DNA of 64,000 nucleotides from Sulfuriferula sp. (GTDB lineage Bacteria > Pseudomonadota > Gammaproteobacteria > Burkholderiales > Sulfuriferulaceae): positions 62,001-126,000 of the forward strand of contig JABFSE010000010.1 in assembly GCA_013140765.1 (NCBI GenBank), read 5' to 3'. Within the stretch, counting starts at the first letter, position 1. Every line of letters starts with the position of its first letter. The translations under genes were made by a program, and so were the position numbers. Below are positions 54,981 through 64,000 of this stretch, piece by piece. Below the pieces are notes generated by a model. The model saw only the letters and a list, made by a program, of their open reading frames with translations, made no database searches and was not told where the DNA came from.

Positions 54981-55233
54981 TCAGGTCTGCCATCAGGTCA
55001 TCAACACTGGCGAACTGCTTACCCTTCCCGGCCTCAAGATCGGCAATAGCTTTGCGTGTGTTAACGTTGGGCACTTTTATATCAAACGGCAAACGACGCT
55101 CATCAGCTATGCGTAACATCAACAAACGAATAGCGTCAGAAATAGACAAACCCATTGCCTCGAGTGCGTCGGCGGCGCGTTCCTTGGTATGCGTATCTAT
55201 GCGGGCGCGTACATATGTATCGGCAATGCTCAT
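54967..55233 (-). CDS. dinJ: DinJ/RelB-type antitoxin
   Basis: An 88-residue ribbon-helix-helix antitoxin (YVRARIDTHTKERAADALEAMG at the N-terminus) with a C-terminal toxin-binding region. It appears intact, with AAGGAG before the ATG. It overlaps the toxin gene by 14 bases. It probably represses its own promoter at the dyad 55268-55290. Confidence 0.9.
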   Translation of the reverse strand: MSIADTYVRARIDTHTKERAADALEAMGLSISDAIRLLMLRIADERRLPFDIKVPNVNTRKAIADLEAGKGKQFASVDDLMADLNADD

Positions 55234-55266
55234 AGCAAACTCCTTTGAGTTGGTTTTAGTGTATTT

Positions 55267-55295
55267 ATTGTAGTCTCGTTGCGACTACAAATCAA
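55267..55295 (-). promoter_or_regulatory. Promoter and operator of dinJ-yafQ
   Basis: On the minus strand, -35 TTGATT (55290-55295) and -10 TACAAT (55267-55272) are 17 bases apart. A perfect 8-bp inverted repeat, TTGTAGTC/GACTACAA (55268-55275 and 55283-55290), overlaps both elements, as expected of a RelB/DinJ operator. Confidence 0.7.
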
Positions 55296-55322
55296 TGAGC
55301 AAGTAGTCGGCGAAACCAATAA

Positions 55323-58300
55323 CTACTCTGCCAAGCTCACCGCTTCAGTTAAATCAACCGACACCGTACGGGATACGCCTGATTCTTGCATGGTCACGCC
55401 GATTAGCTGTTCGGCGGCTTCCATGGTGATGCGATTATGGGTAATGAACAAGAATTGCACCTGCGCCGACATTTGTTTTACCAGCCGCGCGTAACGTTCA
55501 GTATTGGTGTCATCTAACGGCGCATCGACTTCATCTAGCAAGCAAAACGGTGCAGGTGTGAGTTTGAATAATGCGAATACCAATGACAGTGCAGTTAAGG
55601 CTTTTTCGCCGCCTGATAATAAGTGTATTGAGCTGTTTTTTTTGCCTGGTGGTTGCGCGAATACTTGTACGCCAGCGTCGAGCAAATCATCGCCTGACAA
55701 TATCAATTCTGCTCGTCCGCCGCCAAATAGAGTGGTGAATAGTTCAGACATCGAGCGATTAACTATATCGAAAGTGGATTTCAATAAATCACGTGTTTCA
55801 CCGTCTATGGTGGTCATGACTTCGGTCAGCGTATTCATGGCTAAATTCAAATCATCCGCCTGTGCTTGCAAGTAATTAACGCGCTCTTCGGCACTTTCTA
55901 ATGCTTGCATCGCCGCCAAATTAACCGCACCTAGTGCTTCAATTTCAGCTGTTAATTTATTGATTTCTTGGTTTAATCCTGCCGTTCTAAAGCCTGAATT
56001 TAAGACTAAAGCAAGTGCTGTTTCATCCGCTTGTAATGCGACTAATTGAGCATCACTTTGTTGCAATAATAATGCGGCCTCTTGATGTTTTAATCGCAAG
56101 TTTTCTAATGTGGCTCGCAATGGCGCAAGGCTATGCTCTAACTGCATACGCGTTTCTTCTTGCTGGCGCAGAAGTGCGTTACGCTGTTCCAGCTGGTCGC
56201 GCAGTGCCGCAAGCTGTTGCTCTGCATCCACACGATGCGCAATTGCTACTTGCAATGCCGCGCTTTGCTCAGCCGTATCTAGTGCTAATAATTCTATACT
56301 AATGCTTTCATGCTGTTCCAGCAAAGTAGCTTGTTGCGATTGATTTAATTCAATTGCACGCGCTAAATCATGAATTTTTTGATGCTGAGTTTGGGCTGTG
56401 AATTTTAGCGTTTGTAATTTACGCTCTGCTTGTCGCTGTAATTCACGCTGTTGCTGTAGCAACCCATCGGCATCTTGGCGTGCGCGACGAGCATCGTCTA
56501 ATTGTGCTTGTAATAACGTAATTTGCTCGTGGTGTAAGGTAAATTGCACTTGCGCTTCCGTGATGGCACGGCCTTCTTGCTGTATTTGCGTGTCGATTTC
56601 GGCTTGTTCAGCCGTAATTTGCGCACGACGATAATCAACACGTTCGGCTTCTTGCTGGCGACGCGATAAATTTAATTGCGATTGATGTAGTTGCTGTTGC
56701 GTTTGCGTGTGTTGCGTGCGCAGTTGGGTCTGGGTGTGCTGACAGTCGTTAATAGTGGCTTGCAACTCATCTGCGAGAGCTGTGTTAATCGCTAATTCGC
56801 TGGTAATGCTGGCGTGCGCTTGTGTAAGTCGTTCTATCTCATTTTGCCGCGCCAGTATGCCCTGTGCGGCATCTTGCTCGGCGTAAAACTGCAGGCTATG
56901 ACGGGTCAATATATGCCCTGCTGGGCTGACTATTTGCGCACCTAACGGCAAATCATGTTGCATGGCGCGGGCGGTACTGATGTCGTCAGTAATATAAACT
57001 TGCGCTAACCAATCATGCAACGCACCGTGCAATGGCGATTTCAGCGTGATTTTATCTAATAAGCGGGGCAGACCAAACGCACCCACTGTTGCCACTGCTA
57101 ACGGCGGCGTGACGTTATCGAACAAGATGACGCGACTATCAGCGACCGCCTGCATCGTTGCCAAATCAGCGGCAACTGCTTGCATACGGTGATTGAGCAC
57201 GGCTTCCAGCGCGGTTTCCCAACCGTTTTCTATATGCAAAGTTTGCCAAATGCGCGGTGCATGGTGCAAATCATGCTGTTGTAGCCATGCGTCCACGGCG
57301 TTATTGCGGCTTAAACTTTGTTGAATTTTATTTAGCCCCGCCAATTCACCTGCGGTTTGATGATGTTGCCGATTAAGCTGTTCGACGTGCTGTTGCAATG
57401 GTAGCCGTTGCGCGATTAAATCGGCTAGCGTTTGTTGGTTGTCCGCTAATTGCTCGGTCAGTATTGCCAAAGATTCATTGAACTCATCTAGCATCGCTGA
57501 CATCTCGGCAATGGCCGTGCTATCGACGGCGGTTAAGCCACCTAACTCTTGATGTAATCGGGCTTGCCGTGTCTGTAATTGTTGCACAGTTTTTTCTGCA
57601 TGTTGACCATGCGCACTGGCTAATTGGTGTGCTTGTTCGGCAGTTATCAGAGCCTGTTGGCTAGTGTGGACACGCTGTGTCGTGCTGGCGACGATGTCTG
57701 TAATTTCGGGCAAGCTATCGTTTATCTCCTGCCCCTCATATTCGGCGGCTTCGATAATTATGGCAGATTCGGCATACGCCTCTGCTGTATCTGCGTACTG
57801 TTGCGTGAGTGCTTGATGCTGTTGGTCAAACGACGCATGTTGTTTACTTAACAAGGCCGATTGCGCCTCTAAACGAGCGCGGGTTTCTTGCAAATGACGT
57901 GCGGATTGCTCCAGTCTAGATACTTCTGCTACCGCCGCATAATAAACACCTTGCGCGTCATTCAGCGTGTGATTAGCCTGCAATACATCACCACGCTGGG
58001 ATTCTAGTTGATACACCAGACCGCGCAAGCTGTCTTCTTGTGCGGCTAATTGCTGTTCAGCGAGGCTGATTTGTTCGGCATGGCGTTGTTGATTAGCAAG
58101 CGCATCGCGTTTCTTGACTAGCCACAGTAATTGTTGAGCGCGTTTGAGCTGATCTTGTAATGTAAGATAGTGTTGCGCGGTGATGGCTTGTTCGCGTAAC
58201 AGCCCAATTTGTTCGTCTAATTCACGGCGTATGTCATCCAGACGCAGTAAATTATCACGCGTGTCTTTTAGCCGCGATTCTGTTTCACGCCTGCGTTCTT

Positions 58301-58823
58301 TGTATTTTGAAATACCAGCGGCTTCTTCTAAAAACCCCCTTAGCTCTTCAGGTTTCGCCTCGATAATGCGCGAAATCATGCCTTGTTCGATAATTGCGTA
58401 AGAGGTTTTTGTGCCCAAGCCTGTGCCCAAAAATATATCTACTAAATCACGGCGGCGTACATGGGTATTGTTGATGTGGTAGCTAGATTCGCCATTGCGC
58501 GTCAATATGCGTTTAACCGAAATCTCAGCATATTGCGCCCATTGTCCAGGGGCTGAAGCATCGCTGTTGTCGAACGTTAACTCGACCGATGCCCGCGATA
58601 CAGCTTTGCGCGTGCTTGAGCCGTTAAATATCACATCAGCCATGCTCGCGCCGCGTAGCTGTTTAGCTTGAGATTCGCCTAATACCCAACGCACCGCGTC
58701 AATAACATTGGATTTACCGCATCCATTCGGCCCGACCACACCGACCATATTGCCCACAATAGGGATATTAGTAGGGTCAACGAAGGATTTGAAACCAGCC
58801 AGTTTGATAGCAGTTAAGCGCAA
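55323..58823 (-). CDS. smc: Chromosome segregation SMC ATPase
   Basis: A 1166-residue SMC protein. Walker A (GPNGCGKS) is at residues 31-38; long coiled coils flank a hinge around residues 500-640; the C-terminal head carries the LLSGGEKALTAL signature and the FCLLDEVDAPLDDTN Walker B. It condenses and segregates the chromosome, working with ScpA/ScpB, which are not in the window. Length matches the family. Confidence 0.95.
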   Translation of the reverse strand: MRLTAIKLAGFKSFVDPTNIPIVGNMVGVVGPNGCGKSNVIDAVRWVLGESQAKQLRGASMADVIFNGSSTRKAVSRASVELTFDNSDASAPGQWAQYAEISVKRILTRNGESSYHINNTHVRRRDLVDIFLGTGLGTKTSYAIIEQGMISRIIEAKPEELRGFLEEAAGISKYKERRRETESRLKDTRDNLLRLDDIRRELDEQIGLLREQAITAQHYLTLQDQLKRAQQLLWLVKKRDALANQQRHAEQISLAEQQLAAQEDSLRGLVYQLESQRGDVLQANHTLNDAQGVYYAAVAEVSRLEQSARHLQETRARLEAQSALLSKQHASFDQQHQALTQQYADTAEAYAESAIIIEAAEYEGQEINDSLPEITDIVASTTQRVHTSQQALITAEQAHQLASAHGQHAEKTVQQLQTRQARLHQELGGLTAVDSTAIAEMSAMLDEFNESLAILTEQLADNQQTLADLIAQRLPLQQHVEQLNRQHHQTAGELAGLNKIQQSLSRNNAVDAWLQQHDLHHAPRIWQTLHIENGWETALEAVLNHRMQAVAADLATMQAVADSRVILFDNVTPPLAVATVGAFGLPRLLDKITLKSPLHGALHDWLAQVYITDDISTARAMQHDLPLGAQIVSPAGHILTRHSLQFYAEQDAAQGILARQNEIERLTQAHASITSELAINTALADELQATINDCQHTQTQLRTQHTQTQQQLHQSQLNLSRRQQEAERVDYRRAQITAEQAEIDTQIQQEGRAITEAQVQFTLHHEQITLLQAQLDDARRARQDADGLLQQQRELQRQAERKLQTLKFTAQTQHQKIHDLARAIELNQSQQATLLEQHESISIELLALDTAEQSAALQVAIAHRVDAEQQLAALRDQLEQRNALLRQQEETRMQLEHSLAPLRATLENLRLKHQEAALLLQQSDAQLVALQADETALALVLNSGFRTAGLNQEINKLTAEIEALGAVNLAAMQALESAEERVNYLQAQADDLNLAMNTLTEVMTTIDGETRDLLKSTFDIVNRSMSELFTTLFGGGRAELILSGDDLLDAGVQVFAQPPGKKNSSIHLLSGGEKALTALSLVFALFKLTPAPFCLLDEVDAPLDDTNTERYARLVKQMSAQVQFLFITHNRITMEAAEQLIGVTMQESGVSRTVSVDLTEAVSLAE

Positions 58824-58883
58824 TGGATTAGGGAATTAGCGTAAAATTGAACATCGTATTTTACCTTAAATTTAATCACTATC

Positions 58884-60062
58884 ATGTACTACTTAGGTTT
58901 GGATTTTGGCACATCGGGTGCGCGTGCGGTCATTATTGACAACACGACAACCACGCTGTGGGCGCAACACACCCACTATACCCAATTTGACAACCCTATT
59001 AGCTGGCGAGATGCGCTATTTTGGCTCATCAATGCGATACCGCCAGCCTTGCGTTCAGGCTTATCGGCTATTGCCATTGATGGCACGTCAGGGACGGTAT
59101 TGCTGGCTGATGATGCGTTTCAACCCGCAAGCCCCGTATTGATGTACAACCACCACTTGGCTGGGCAGCCACTAGCCAAGCTCGATTGGCTTACACAACA
59201 CGCGCTCGCGCCGCGTTATCTCATGCACCAAGTGGATTACCTTAACGCGCAATTAACAGGCACGGCAGGCGTGACCGACTATCACAATGCGCTCAAGAGC
59301 GGCTATGACGTGCGACAAATGGAATGGCCAGCGACATTAGCCCCTTACGCCGTTCTATTGCCCAACGTCGTCACACCTGGTGTGCTGTTGGGCAAATTAC
59401 AGCGGCGTATTGCTCGCCATTACAATCTTAGTCCCAATTGTCGCATACACGCAGGCACGACGGACAGCATAGCGGCTTTTATAGCGACGGGGGTCAATCA
59501 AACAGGCGTAGGCGTGACTTCGTTGGGAAGCACGCTAGTGCTTAAATTACTCAGCCAGCAATATATCAACGTGGCTGAATACGGCATTTACAGCCATAAA
59601 TATGGCGATTTGTGGCTAGTTGGCGGCGCGTCCAATAGTGGCGGCGCGGTGTTGCGGCAGTATTTTACAGACGATGAATTACGTGACTTGAGTACGCAAA
59701 TTGATTTAGCACACGCCAGTCCTTATCACTATTATCCACTACCCTGCGCTGGTGAACGCTTCCCCATCGCTGATACCCATTACTCGCCACGCATGGAACC
59801 GCGCCCCGAGCATGATGTGGATTTTTTATATGGCTTATTGACAGGCATAGCGCGTATCGAACAACAAGGCTATGCGAAATTAGTGGCGTTGGGTGCAGAC
59901 ACAGTCACGCAGGTAGTCACCGCTGGTGGCGGTAGCCATAATCCGACATGGCAGGCTATCCGTCACCAACAAATGCAAATCTCCACAGCTAGCGCAATAC
60001 ATACTGATGCCGCTTTTGGCAGTGCATTACTGGCTAAACGTGGCAACTTAATCGTAACGTAA
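58884..60062 (+). CDS. FGGY-family carbohydrate kinase
   Basis: A 392-residue sugar kinase of the FGGY type. Phosphate-binding motifs are GLDFGTSGARAVIID at the N-terminus and HAGTTDSIAAFIATG, with TAGGGSHNPTWQ near the C-terminus. It is shorter than glycerol or xylulose kinase (about 490) and similar in size and pattern to D-ribulose-kinase-like proteins; the substrate is a guess. It lies divergent from smc and overlaps trpS by 15 bases at the 3' ends. Confidence 0.82.
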   Translation: MYYLGLDFGTSGARAVIIDNTTTTLWAQHTHYTQFDNPISWRDALFWLINAIPPALRSGLSAIAIDGTSGTVLLADDAFQPASPVLMYNHHLAGQPLAKLDWLTQHALAPRYLMHQVDYLNAQLTGTAGVTDYHNALKSGYDVRQMEWPATLAPYAVLLPNVVTPGVLLGKLQRRIARHYNLSPNCRIHAGTTDSIAAFIATGVNQTGVGVTSLGSTLVLKLLSQQYINVAEYGIYSHKYGDLWLVGGASNSGGAVLRQYFTDDELRDLSTQIDLAHASPYHYYPLPCAGERFPIADTHYSPRMEPRPEHDVDFLYGLLTGIARIEQQGYAKLVALGADTVTQVVTAGGGSHNPTWQAIRHQQMQISTASAIHTDAAFGSALLAKRGNLIVT

Positions 60063-61250
60063 ACCCATCGCCTCACGCACATCACGCATGGTATCGCGAG
60101 CGTGCTCTCTGGCTTTTTCACAGCCGTCGGCGATAAGATTGCGTACCAATGACGGGCTGTCCATATACATATTGGCGCGTTCACGCATAGGCTCTTGCTC
60201 TTTTAACACGCCTTCGATAACAGGCTGTTTGCATTCTATACAGCCTATCCCTGCGCTGACACAGCCATTTTTAACCCAGTCGCGAGTGCTGTCGTCTGAG
60301 TAAATTTGGTGCAATGCCCACACGGGACATTTTTCTGGCGTGCCAGGGTCGGTACGGCGAATACGCGCAGGGTCGGTCGGCATGGTGCGTATTTTCTTGG
60401 TGACACTGTCAACATCTTCACGCAGGCTGATGGTGTTGTGATAAGACTTGGACATTTTTTGCCCATCCAGACCTGGCATACGTGAAGCCACTGTCAGCAA
60501 AGATTGCGGCTCTGCCAATATCACCTTACCGCCACCCTCTAAATAACCGAATAAACGTTCTCTGTCGCCCAATGACAAATTTTGTTGCTCGTTAATCAAG
60601 GCTTGACCTGCCGACAAAGCCTCGTCGTCGCCCTGCTCTTGATAACGCTTGCGCAAGTCTTCATACAAGCGTGATTTTTTGCCGCCCATTTTTTTAATCG
60701 CGGCTTCGGCTTTTTGCTCAAAGCCGACTTCACGCCCGTACAAATGGTTAAAGCGACGCGCCATTTCACGGGTGAACTCGATATGTGGCACTTGGTCGTC
60801 GCCCACGGGCACTAAATTAGCGCGATAAATCAAGATATCCGCACTTTGTAGCAATGGGTAGCCTAGAAAGCCGTAAGTCGATAAATCTTTTTCGGTCAAT
60901 TTTTCTTGCTGGTCTTTGTAGGTAGGCATACGTTCTAGCCAGCCTAAGGGCGTAATCATCGACAATAGCAAATGCAACTCAGCGTGCTCAGGCACTTGCG
61001 ACTGTATGAATAAGGTTGCATGATTAGGATCGACACCCGCCGCCAGCCAATCTATGACCATCTCCCAAACATTATTTTGTATTATTTCTGGGCTGTCATA
61101 ATGCGTGGTGAGCGCGTGCCAATCGGCGACAAAAAACAAACACTCATGCTCATGCTGGAGCTGTACCCAGTTTTTGAGCACGCCATGATAATGACCTAAA
61201 TGTAGGTTGCCCGTAGGGCGCATCCCTGATAAAACACGATTTGCGTACAT
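60048..61250 (-). CDS. trpS: Tryptophanyl-tRNA synthetase TrpS, long form
   Basis: A 400-residue class I aminoacyl-tRNA synthetase. The HIGH-type motif is HLGH at residues 17-20 and KMSKS is at 265-269. It is about 65 residues longer than the E. coli enzyme because of an insertion between roughly residues 175 and 255, a form common in betaproteobacteria. It is six bases after the M50 protease gene, in an operon with yciO and the PHP gene. Confidence 0.95.
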   Translation of the reverse strand: MYANRVLSGMRPTGNLHLGHYHGVLKNWVQLQHEHECLFFVADWHALTTHYDSPEIIQNNVWEMVIDWLAAGVDPNHATLFIQSQVPEHAELHLLLSMITPLGWLERMPTYKDQQEKLTEKDLSTYGFLGYPLLQSADILIYRANLVPVGDDQVPHIEFTREMARRFNHLYGREVGFEQKAEAAIKKMGGKKSRLYEDLRKRYQEQGDDEALSAGQALINEQQNLSLGDRERLFGYLEGGGKVILAEPQSLLTVASRMPGLDGQKMSKSYHNTISLREDVDSVTKKIRTMPTDPARIRRTDPGTPEKCPVWALHQIYSDDSTRDWVKNGCVSAGIGCIECKQPVIEGVLKEQEPMRERANMYMDSPSLVRNLIADGCEKAREHARDTMRDVREAMGLRYD

Positions 61251-61255
61251 AATAA

Positions 61256-61960
61256 TTACTGTGTGATGATTTGAATTAACATAATGAGCTCGCTATGCGA
61301 TACCCCTGAAAACAAGCTGGTGAACACCAAAGTAAAGGCCAGGATAGGGCTTAATATCAACCCTAGCCAGCCAATAAACATGAGTGCCAGTAAAATATAA
61401 AAACCGTAAGGCTCTAACTGCGCGTATTTGTATGCCCATTTATTCGGCAACAAGCTCACCGCAATGCGCCCGCCATCGAGTGGCGGTAGCGGCAATAAAT
61501 TAAGTGCCATCAATATCGCATTGATAAAAATACCTGCCGCGCCCATCAGTGCCATCGGTTGCGTATAAACATCGCCTAAACTAACACCCAGCTTAATCAC
61601 TAATGCCCAAAACACAGCCATCACTAAATTAGCCGCAGGCCCCGCTAAAGCAACCCATAGCATATTCCGTTTAGGGTCGCGCAAAGCACCAAAATTAACA
61701 GGTACGGGCTTGGCCCAGCCAAATAATATAAAGCCACCACCCAGTAGTTTACTCATCAGCAATATCGTCAGCGGCACTAATATCGTGCCCACTGGATCTA
61801 TGTGCTTAATCGGGTTTAGCGTCACGCGACCTAACATCCACGCGGTTTTATCGCCAAAAAATTTAGCTACATAGCCATGCGCTGCTTCGTGTAAAGTAAT
61901 AGCGAAAATCACGGGGATAGCCCAAACAGTGATTTTTTGTATGATATTAAGTTCTTCCAT
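61256..61960 (-). CDS. Site-2-type membrane metalloprotease (M50)
   Basis: A 234-residue polytopic membrane protein of the small S2P subfamily. The zinc motif HEAAH is at residues 24-28 (H24, E25, H28), and a second ligand region LLPLPPLDGGRI lies in the later helix. About five or six membrane segments. No PDZ domain, so it differs from RseP. Substrate unknown. Its start overlaps the yciO stop by one base. Confidence 0.9.
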   Translation of the reverse strand: MEELNIIQKITVWAIPVIFAITLHEAAHGYVAKFFGDKTAWMLGRVTLNPIKHIDPVGTILVPLTILLMSKLLGGGFILFGWAKPVPVNFGALRDPKRNMLWVALAGPAANLVMAVFWALVIKLGVSLGDVYTQPMALMGAAGIFINAILMALNLLPLPPLDGGRIAVSLLPNKWAYKYAQLEPYGFYILLALMFIGWLGLILSPILAFTLVFTSLFSGVSHSELIMLIQIITQ

Positions 61961-62586
61961 TAGTCTAGTCCAAATGGCGTGAGTGCGCCCCGCCCTGCTC
62001 GCATGAGCTGAGGCTCACCGTGGGTTAAATCTATCACTGTGGTAGGCTCTATGCCACACGCGCCAGCATCTATAATCAAATCCAGTTGATGCTCCAGTTG
62101 CTCACGTATGCTATCCGCCTCGTGCATAGGCATGGTTTCATCAGGCAAAATCAGCGTCATTGTCAATAACGGCTCGTCTAACTCAGCCAACAATGCCAAG
62201 GTGATAGGATGATCAGGCACGCGCAAGCCTATGGTGTTGCGCTTAGGGTGTTGTAACCGTTTAGGCACTTCACGGGTGGCCTCGAGGATAAAGGTATAGC
62301 TACCTGGCGTGTTCGCTTTTAATAAACGAAACTGCTGATTGTCTATCCGTGCATACACTGCGATTTCGGTCAAATCACGGCACATTAAAGTAAAATGGTG
62401 CTTATCGTCCACTGCTCGTATTGCACGGATTTTGTCTTGCGCGGCTTTGTCGCCTAAATGACAAGCCAGCGCGTAGCTGGAATCTGTAGGCAATGCCACA
62501 ACCCCACCATCACGTAAAATGGTAGCCGCCTGCTTGATTAGGCGCGGCTGTGGATTATCGGGATGTAGCGTAAAAAACTGTGACAT
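61960..62586 (-). CDS. yciO: YciO/YrdC/Sua5-family protein
   Basis: A 208-residue protein with the RNA-binding Sua5/YrdC fold (GGVVALPTDSSYALACHL near residue 28, and LRVPDHPITLALLAELDEPL). YciO-type proteins resemble the threonylcarbamoyl-AMP synthase but have weaker or different activity. One-base overlaps on both sides show tight operon coupling with the PHP and M50 genes. Confidence 0.9.
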   Translation of the reverse strand: MSQFFTLHPDNPQPRLIKQAATILRDGGVVALPTDSSYALACHLGDKAAQDKIRAIRAVDDKHHFTLMCRDLTEIAVYARIDNQQFRLLKANTPGSYTFILEATREVPKRLQHPKRNTIGLRVPDHPITLALLAELDEPLLTMTLILPDETMPMHEADSIREQLEHQLDLIIDAGACGIEPTTVIDLTHGEPQLMRAGRGALTPFGLD

Positions 62587-63440
62587 TATTTATTCCAATC
62601 ATACCAAATCGGCCTGCAATTATCGGGGAGTGGCGGCAAACGCCCTATATCACGATAACCTTCACCAGGCGCATGAAAATCAGAGCCGCGTGAGCAAAGC
62701 AGGGCAAACCGATTGGCTAAATTTGCAAAATGCGGATACTGCTCAGGCGTGTGACTACCTGTCACCACTTCTATGCCTGCGCCGTCTAATGACTTAAACT
62801 GTTCCAATAGCTCGTGCATTTTAGCACTGCCCATTTGGTAACGCCCTGGATGCGCAATCACCGCTTGTCCACCACTGGCGTTAATCCAGCCCACTGCATC
62901 GGTCAAACTCGCCCATTGATGCGGCACATAGCCTGGTTTACCTTTGACTAAATACTTTTTGAAAACAGTCCGCGTATCTTTTACTAAACCCTGCGCAACC
63001 AAATATCGGGCAAAGTGCATACGGCCGATAAGGTTAGGATTGCCCGCATGTAAATAAGCCCCTGCCAAACTATCGACTATGCCGACCTTGCGCAAGCCTT
63101 CAGCCATTTTAACCGCACGCTCGCCACGTCCTGCACGAATCGCGGCTAATCCTGCCACTAAAACAGGATGTTCAGGGTCGATATTCAAACCGACGATGTG
63201 TAGCGTATGCGCACCCCAAGTCACTGAGATTTCCACGCCGTTGACAAATTTCATACCCAAACTCTCGGCTACTACTCGTGCGGGCGCAAGCCCGACCACA
63301 TCATCGTGGTCGGTCAGTGCCAATGTCGTCACGCCTTGACCATGCGCACGTGCAACCAAATCTGCAGGGGATAAGCCACCATCAGAGGCGTTAGAATGGC
63401 AATGTAAATCGTAATTTTCAGGGGGTGCAACAAGATTCAT
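62586..63440 (-). CDS. PHP-domain phosphoesterase (YciV/RNase AM-like)
   Basis: A 284-residue PHP-domain metallohydrolase. The N-terminal DLHCHSNASDGGLSP holds the metal-binding His pair, with DHDDVVG and later GSDFHAPGE. The family includes E. coli RNase AM (YciV/TrpH), a 5'-3' exonuclease that matures rRNA and recycles 3',5'-bisphosphonucleotides. It is first in the operon with yciO, the M50 protease and trpS, and divergent from the next gene. Confidence 0.9.
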   Translation of the reverse strand: MNLVAPPENYDLHCHSNASDGGLSPADLVARAHGQGVTTLALTDHDDVVGLAPARVVAESLGMKFVNGVEISVTWGAHTLHIVGLNIDPEHPVLVAGLAAIRAGRGERAVKMAEGLRKVGIVDSLAGAYLHAGNPNLIGRMHFARYLVAQGLVKDTRTVFKKYLVKGKPGYVPHQWASLTDAVGWINASGGQAVIAHPGRYQMGSAKMHELLEQFKSLDGAGIEVVTGSHTPEQYPHFANLANRFALLCSRGSDFHAPGEGYRDIGRLPPLPDNCRPIWYDWNK

Positions 63441-63512
63441 GATGTAATAACTTGTGGAATTAGGCTAAATCATAGCAAAATACGGGCTTACTCACTAATG
63501 TTAGTTGAAAAC

Positions 63513-64000
63513 ATGACCATTCCAGTTGAAATTCGTAGCACATTTGAAGAAGCCAGCCGCATTATTCAAGAGACTTTTTTACAATCTGACATACAGTCTG
63601 GTTCACAAGTCACGCCCGACCAGCTCATAGAAGCAGTCAGCCAGTTTTTATTTGTATTCGACAAGCTCGATGCTGAAAATGGCGAAACGGGAGCTATTTT
63701 ATTCGACGATGTAAACCAACTAGGCGACCATGCCATCGGTTTTTTAATGGATTTGGCCTATTGGGCGGATAGGTTACGCTTACCTAAATCAAAAATGGAT
63801 GTCGAAAAAACCGCTTTAGGTGTCGCGCATTGGCTAATCCGTCACGAAGGCGAGCTACGCACTCTAGAACCATTGGTCAACAGCCTCGCCGCGAGTGCCA
63901 ATCTCACACAAGAGCCCGCCACACTCAAAGCCTTAGCGCAAGTAATGGGCGATACTATTAGTCACACAGCACCTAGCATACAGGCTGATTTAGAAAAAAA
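63513..64000 (+). CDS. Partial conserved hypothetical protein (runs off the right edge)
   Basis: An uninterrupted frame from ATG 63513 (MTIPVEIRSTFEEASRI...) to the last base. An in-frame ATG at 63498 is an alternative start; neither has a good ribosome-binding site. The visible 162 residues are helical and soluble, acidic, with no motif I recognise; segments include SQFLFVFDKLDAENGETGA and GFLMDLAYWADRLRLP. It is divergent from the PHP gene. Function unknown. Confidence 0.72.
   Translation, partial: MTIPVEIRSTFEEASRIIQETFLQSDIQSGSQVTPDQLIEAVSQFLFVFDKLDAENGETGAILFDDVNQLGDHAIGFLMDLAYWADRLRLPKSKMDVEKTALGVAHWLIRHEGELRTLEPLVNSLAASANLTQEPATLKALAQVMGDTISHTAPSIQADLEK

Overview
The window reads as a chromosomal segment of a betaproteobacterium, most likely an autotrophic member of the Nitrosomonadales (inference). 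The grounds are a cbbQ-cbbO RuBisCO-activase pair at the left edge, just behind a terminator that probably closes a RuBisCO operon outside the window, and several gene orders typical of betaproteobacteria: mla-ibaG-murA-hisG, the full isc operon, and PHP-yciO-M50-trpS. Base composition looks moderate, roughly 45-50% GC by eye. The genome is compact, with many ATGA overlaps and convergent genes that abut or overlap. I cannot name a genus or species from the sequence alone.

Layout. 1-4924: cbbQ, cbbO, a small partner gene, a conserved hypothetical, and a divergent class II aldolase. 4925-5634: a BrnT-like/CopG toxin-antitoxin pair with a relic of a second copy. 5751-14835: mixed housekeeping and accessory genes, including a SHOCT protein, a DinG/YoaA helicase, LplT, a LysR regulator beside a catalytically dead glutamine-amidotransferase-like protein, ArsR, an SDR and an LLM oxidoreductase. 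14960-22569: one long envelope operon, mlaF-mlaE-mlaD-tolC-like-mlaC-mlaB-ibaG-murA-hisG-GT9. 22598-30128: a mazEF module, then a lipopolysaccharide/O-antigen cluster of glycosyltransferases, an O-antigen ligase and a methyltransferase. 30157-38144: a soluble PAS histidine kinase with a NarL-type regulator, divergent from a copper/silver RND efflux operon (Met/His/Cys-rich small protein, cusC, cusB, cusA). 38180-43590: the complete iscRSUA-hscBA-fdx-iscX operon, followed by cysE and trmJ. 45270-47671: suhB, lysC and two tRNA genes, each with its own consensus promoter. 47924-48282: an internally deleted IS1380-type remnant. 48306-54647: mfd, serB, a CopZ-like protein, a lipoprotein, rnfH, ratA, smpB. 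54699-55295: a dinJ-yafQ module whose toxin is frameshifted. 55323-64000: smc, a FGGY kinase, trpS, an M50 protease, yciO, a PHP phosphoesterase and a partial gene at the right edge.

How the genes work together. The mla genes move phospholipid between the membranes. Here a TolC-type outer-membrane protein sits inside that operon, where betaproteobacterial mla operons more often carry mlaA. The isc operon builds Fe-S clusters. Two close matches to the IscR type 1 site, 23/25 before iscR and 24/25 before cysE, suggest that cysteine supply (CysE) and cluster assembly share one regulator. The Cus system exports Cu/Ag, and a separate CopZ-like protein is encoded about 15 kb away.

Most noteworthy for follow-up are: the TolC-like gene within mla; the IscR-box promoter in front of cysE; the dead amidotransferase beside a LysR regulator; the C8 tract at the mazE/mazF junction, where one added C would fuse antitoxin to toxin; the paired compensating frameshifts in yafQ; the apparently leaderless BrnT-like toxin; and the IS1380 miniature remnant. 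I saw no CRISPR array, prophage or complete insertion sequence, and nothing I can call a wholly new system with confidence.
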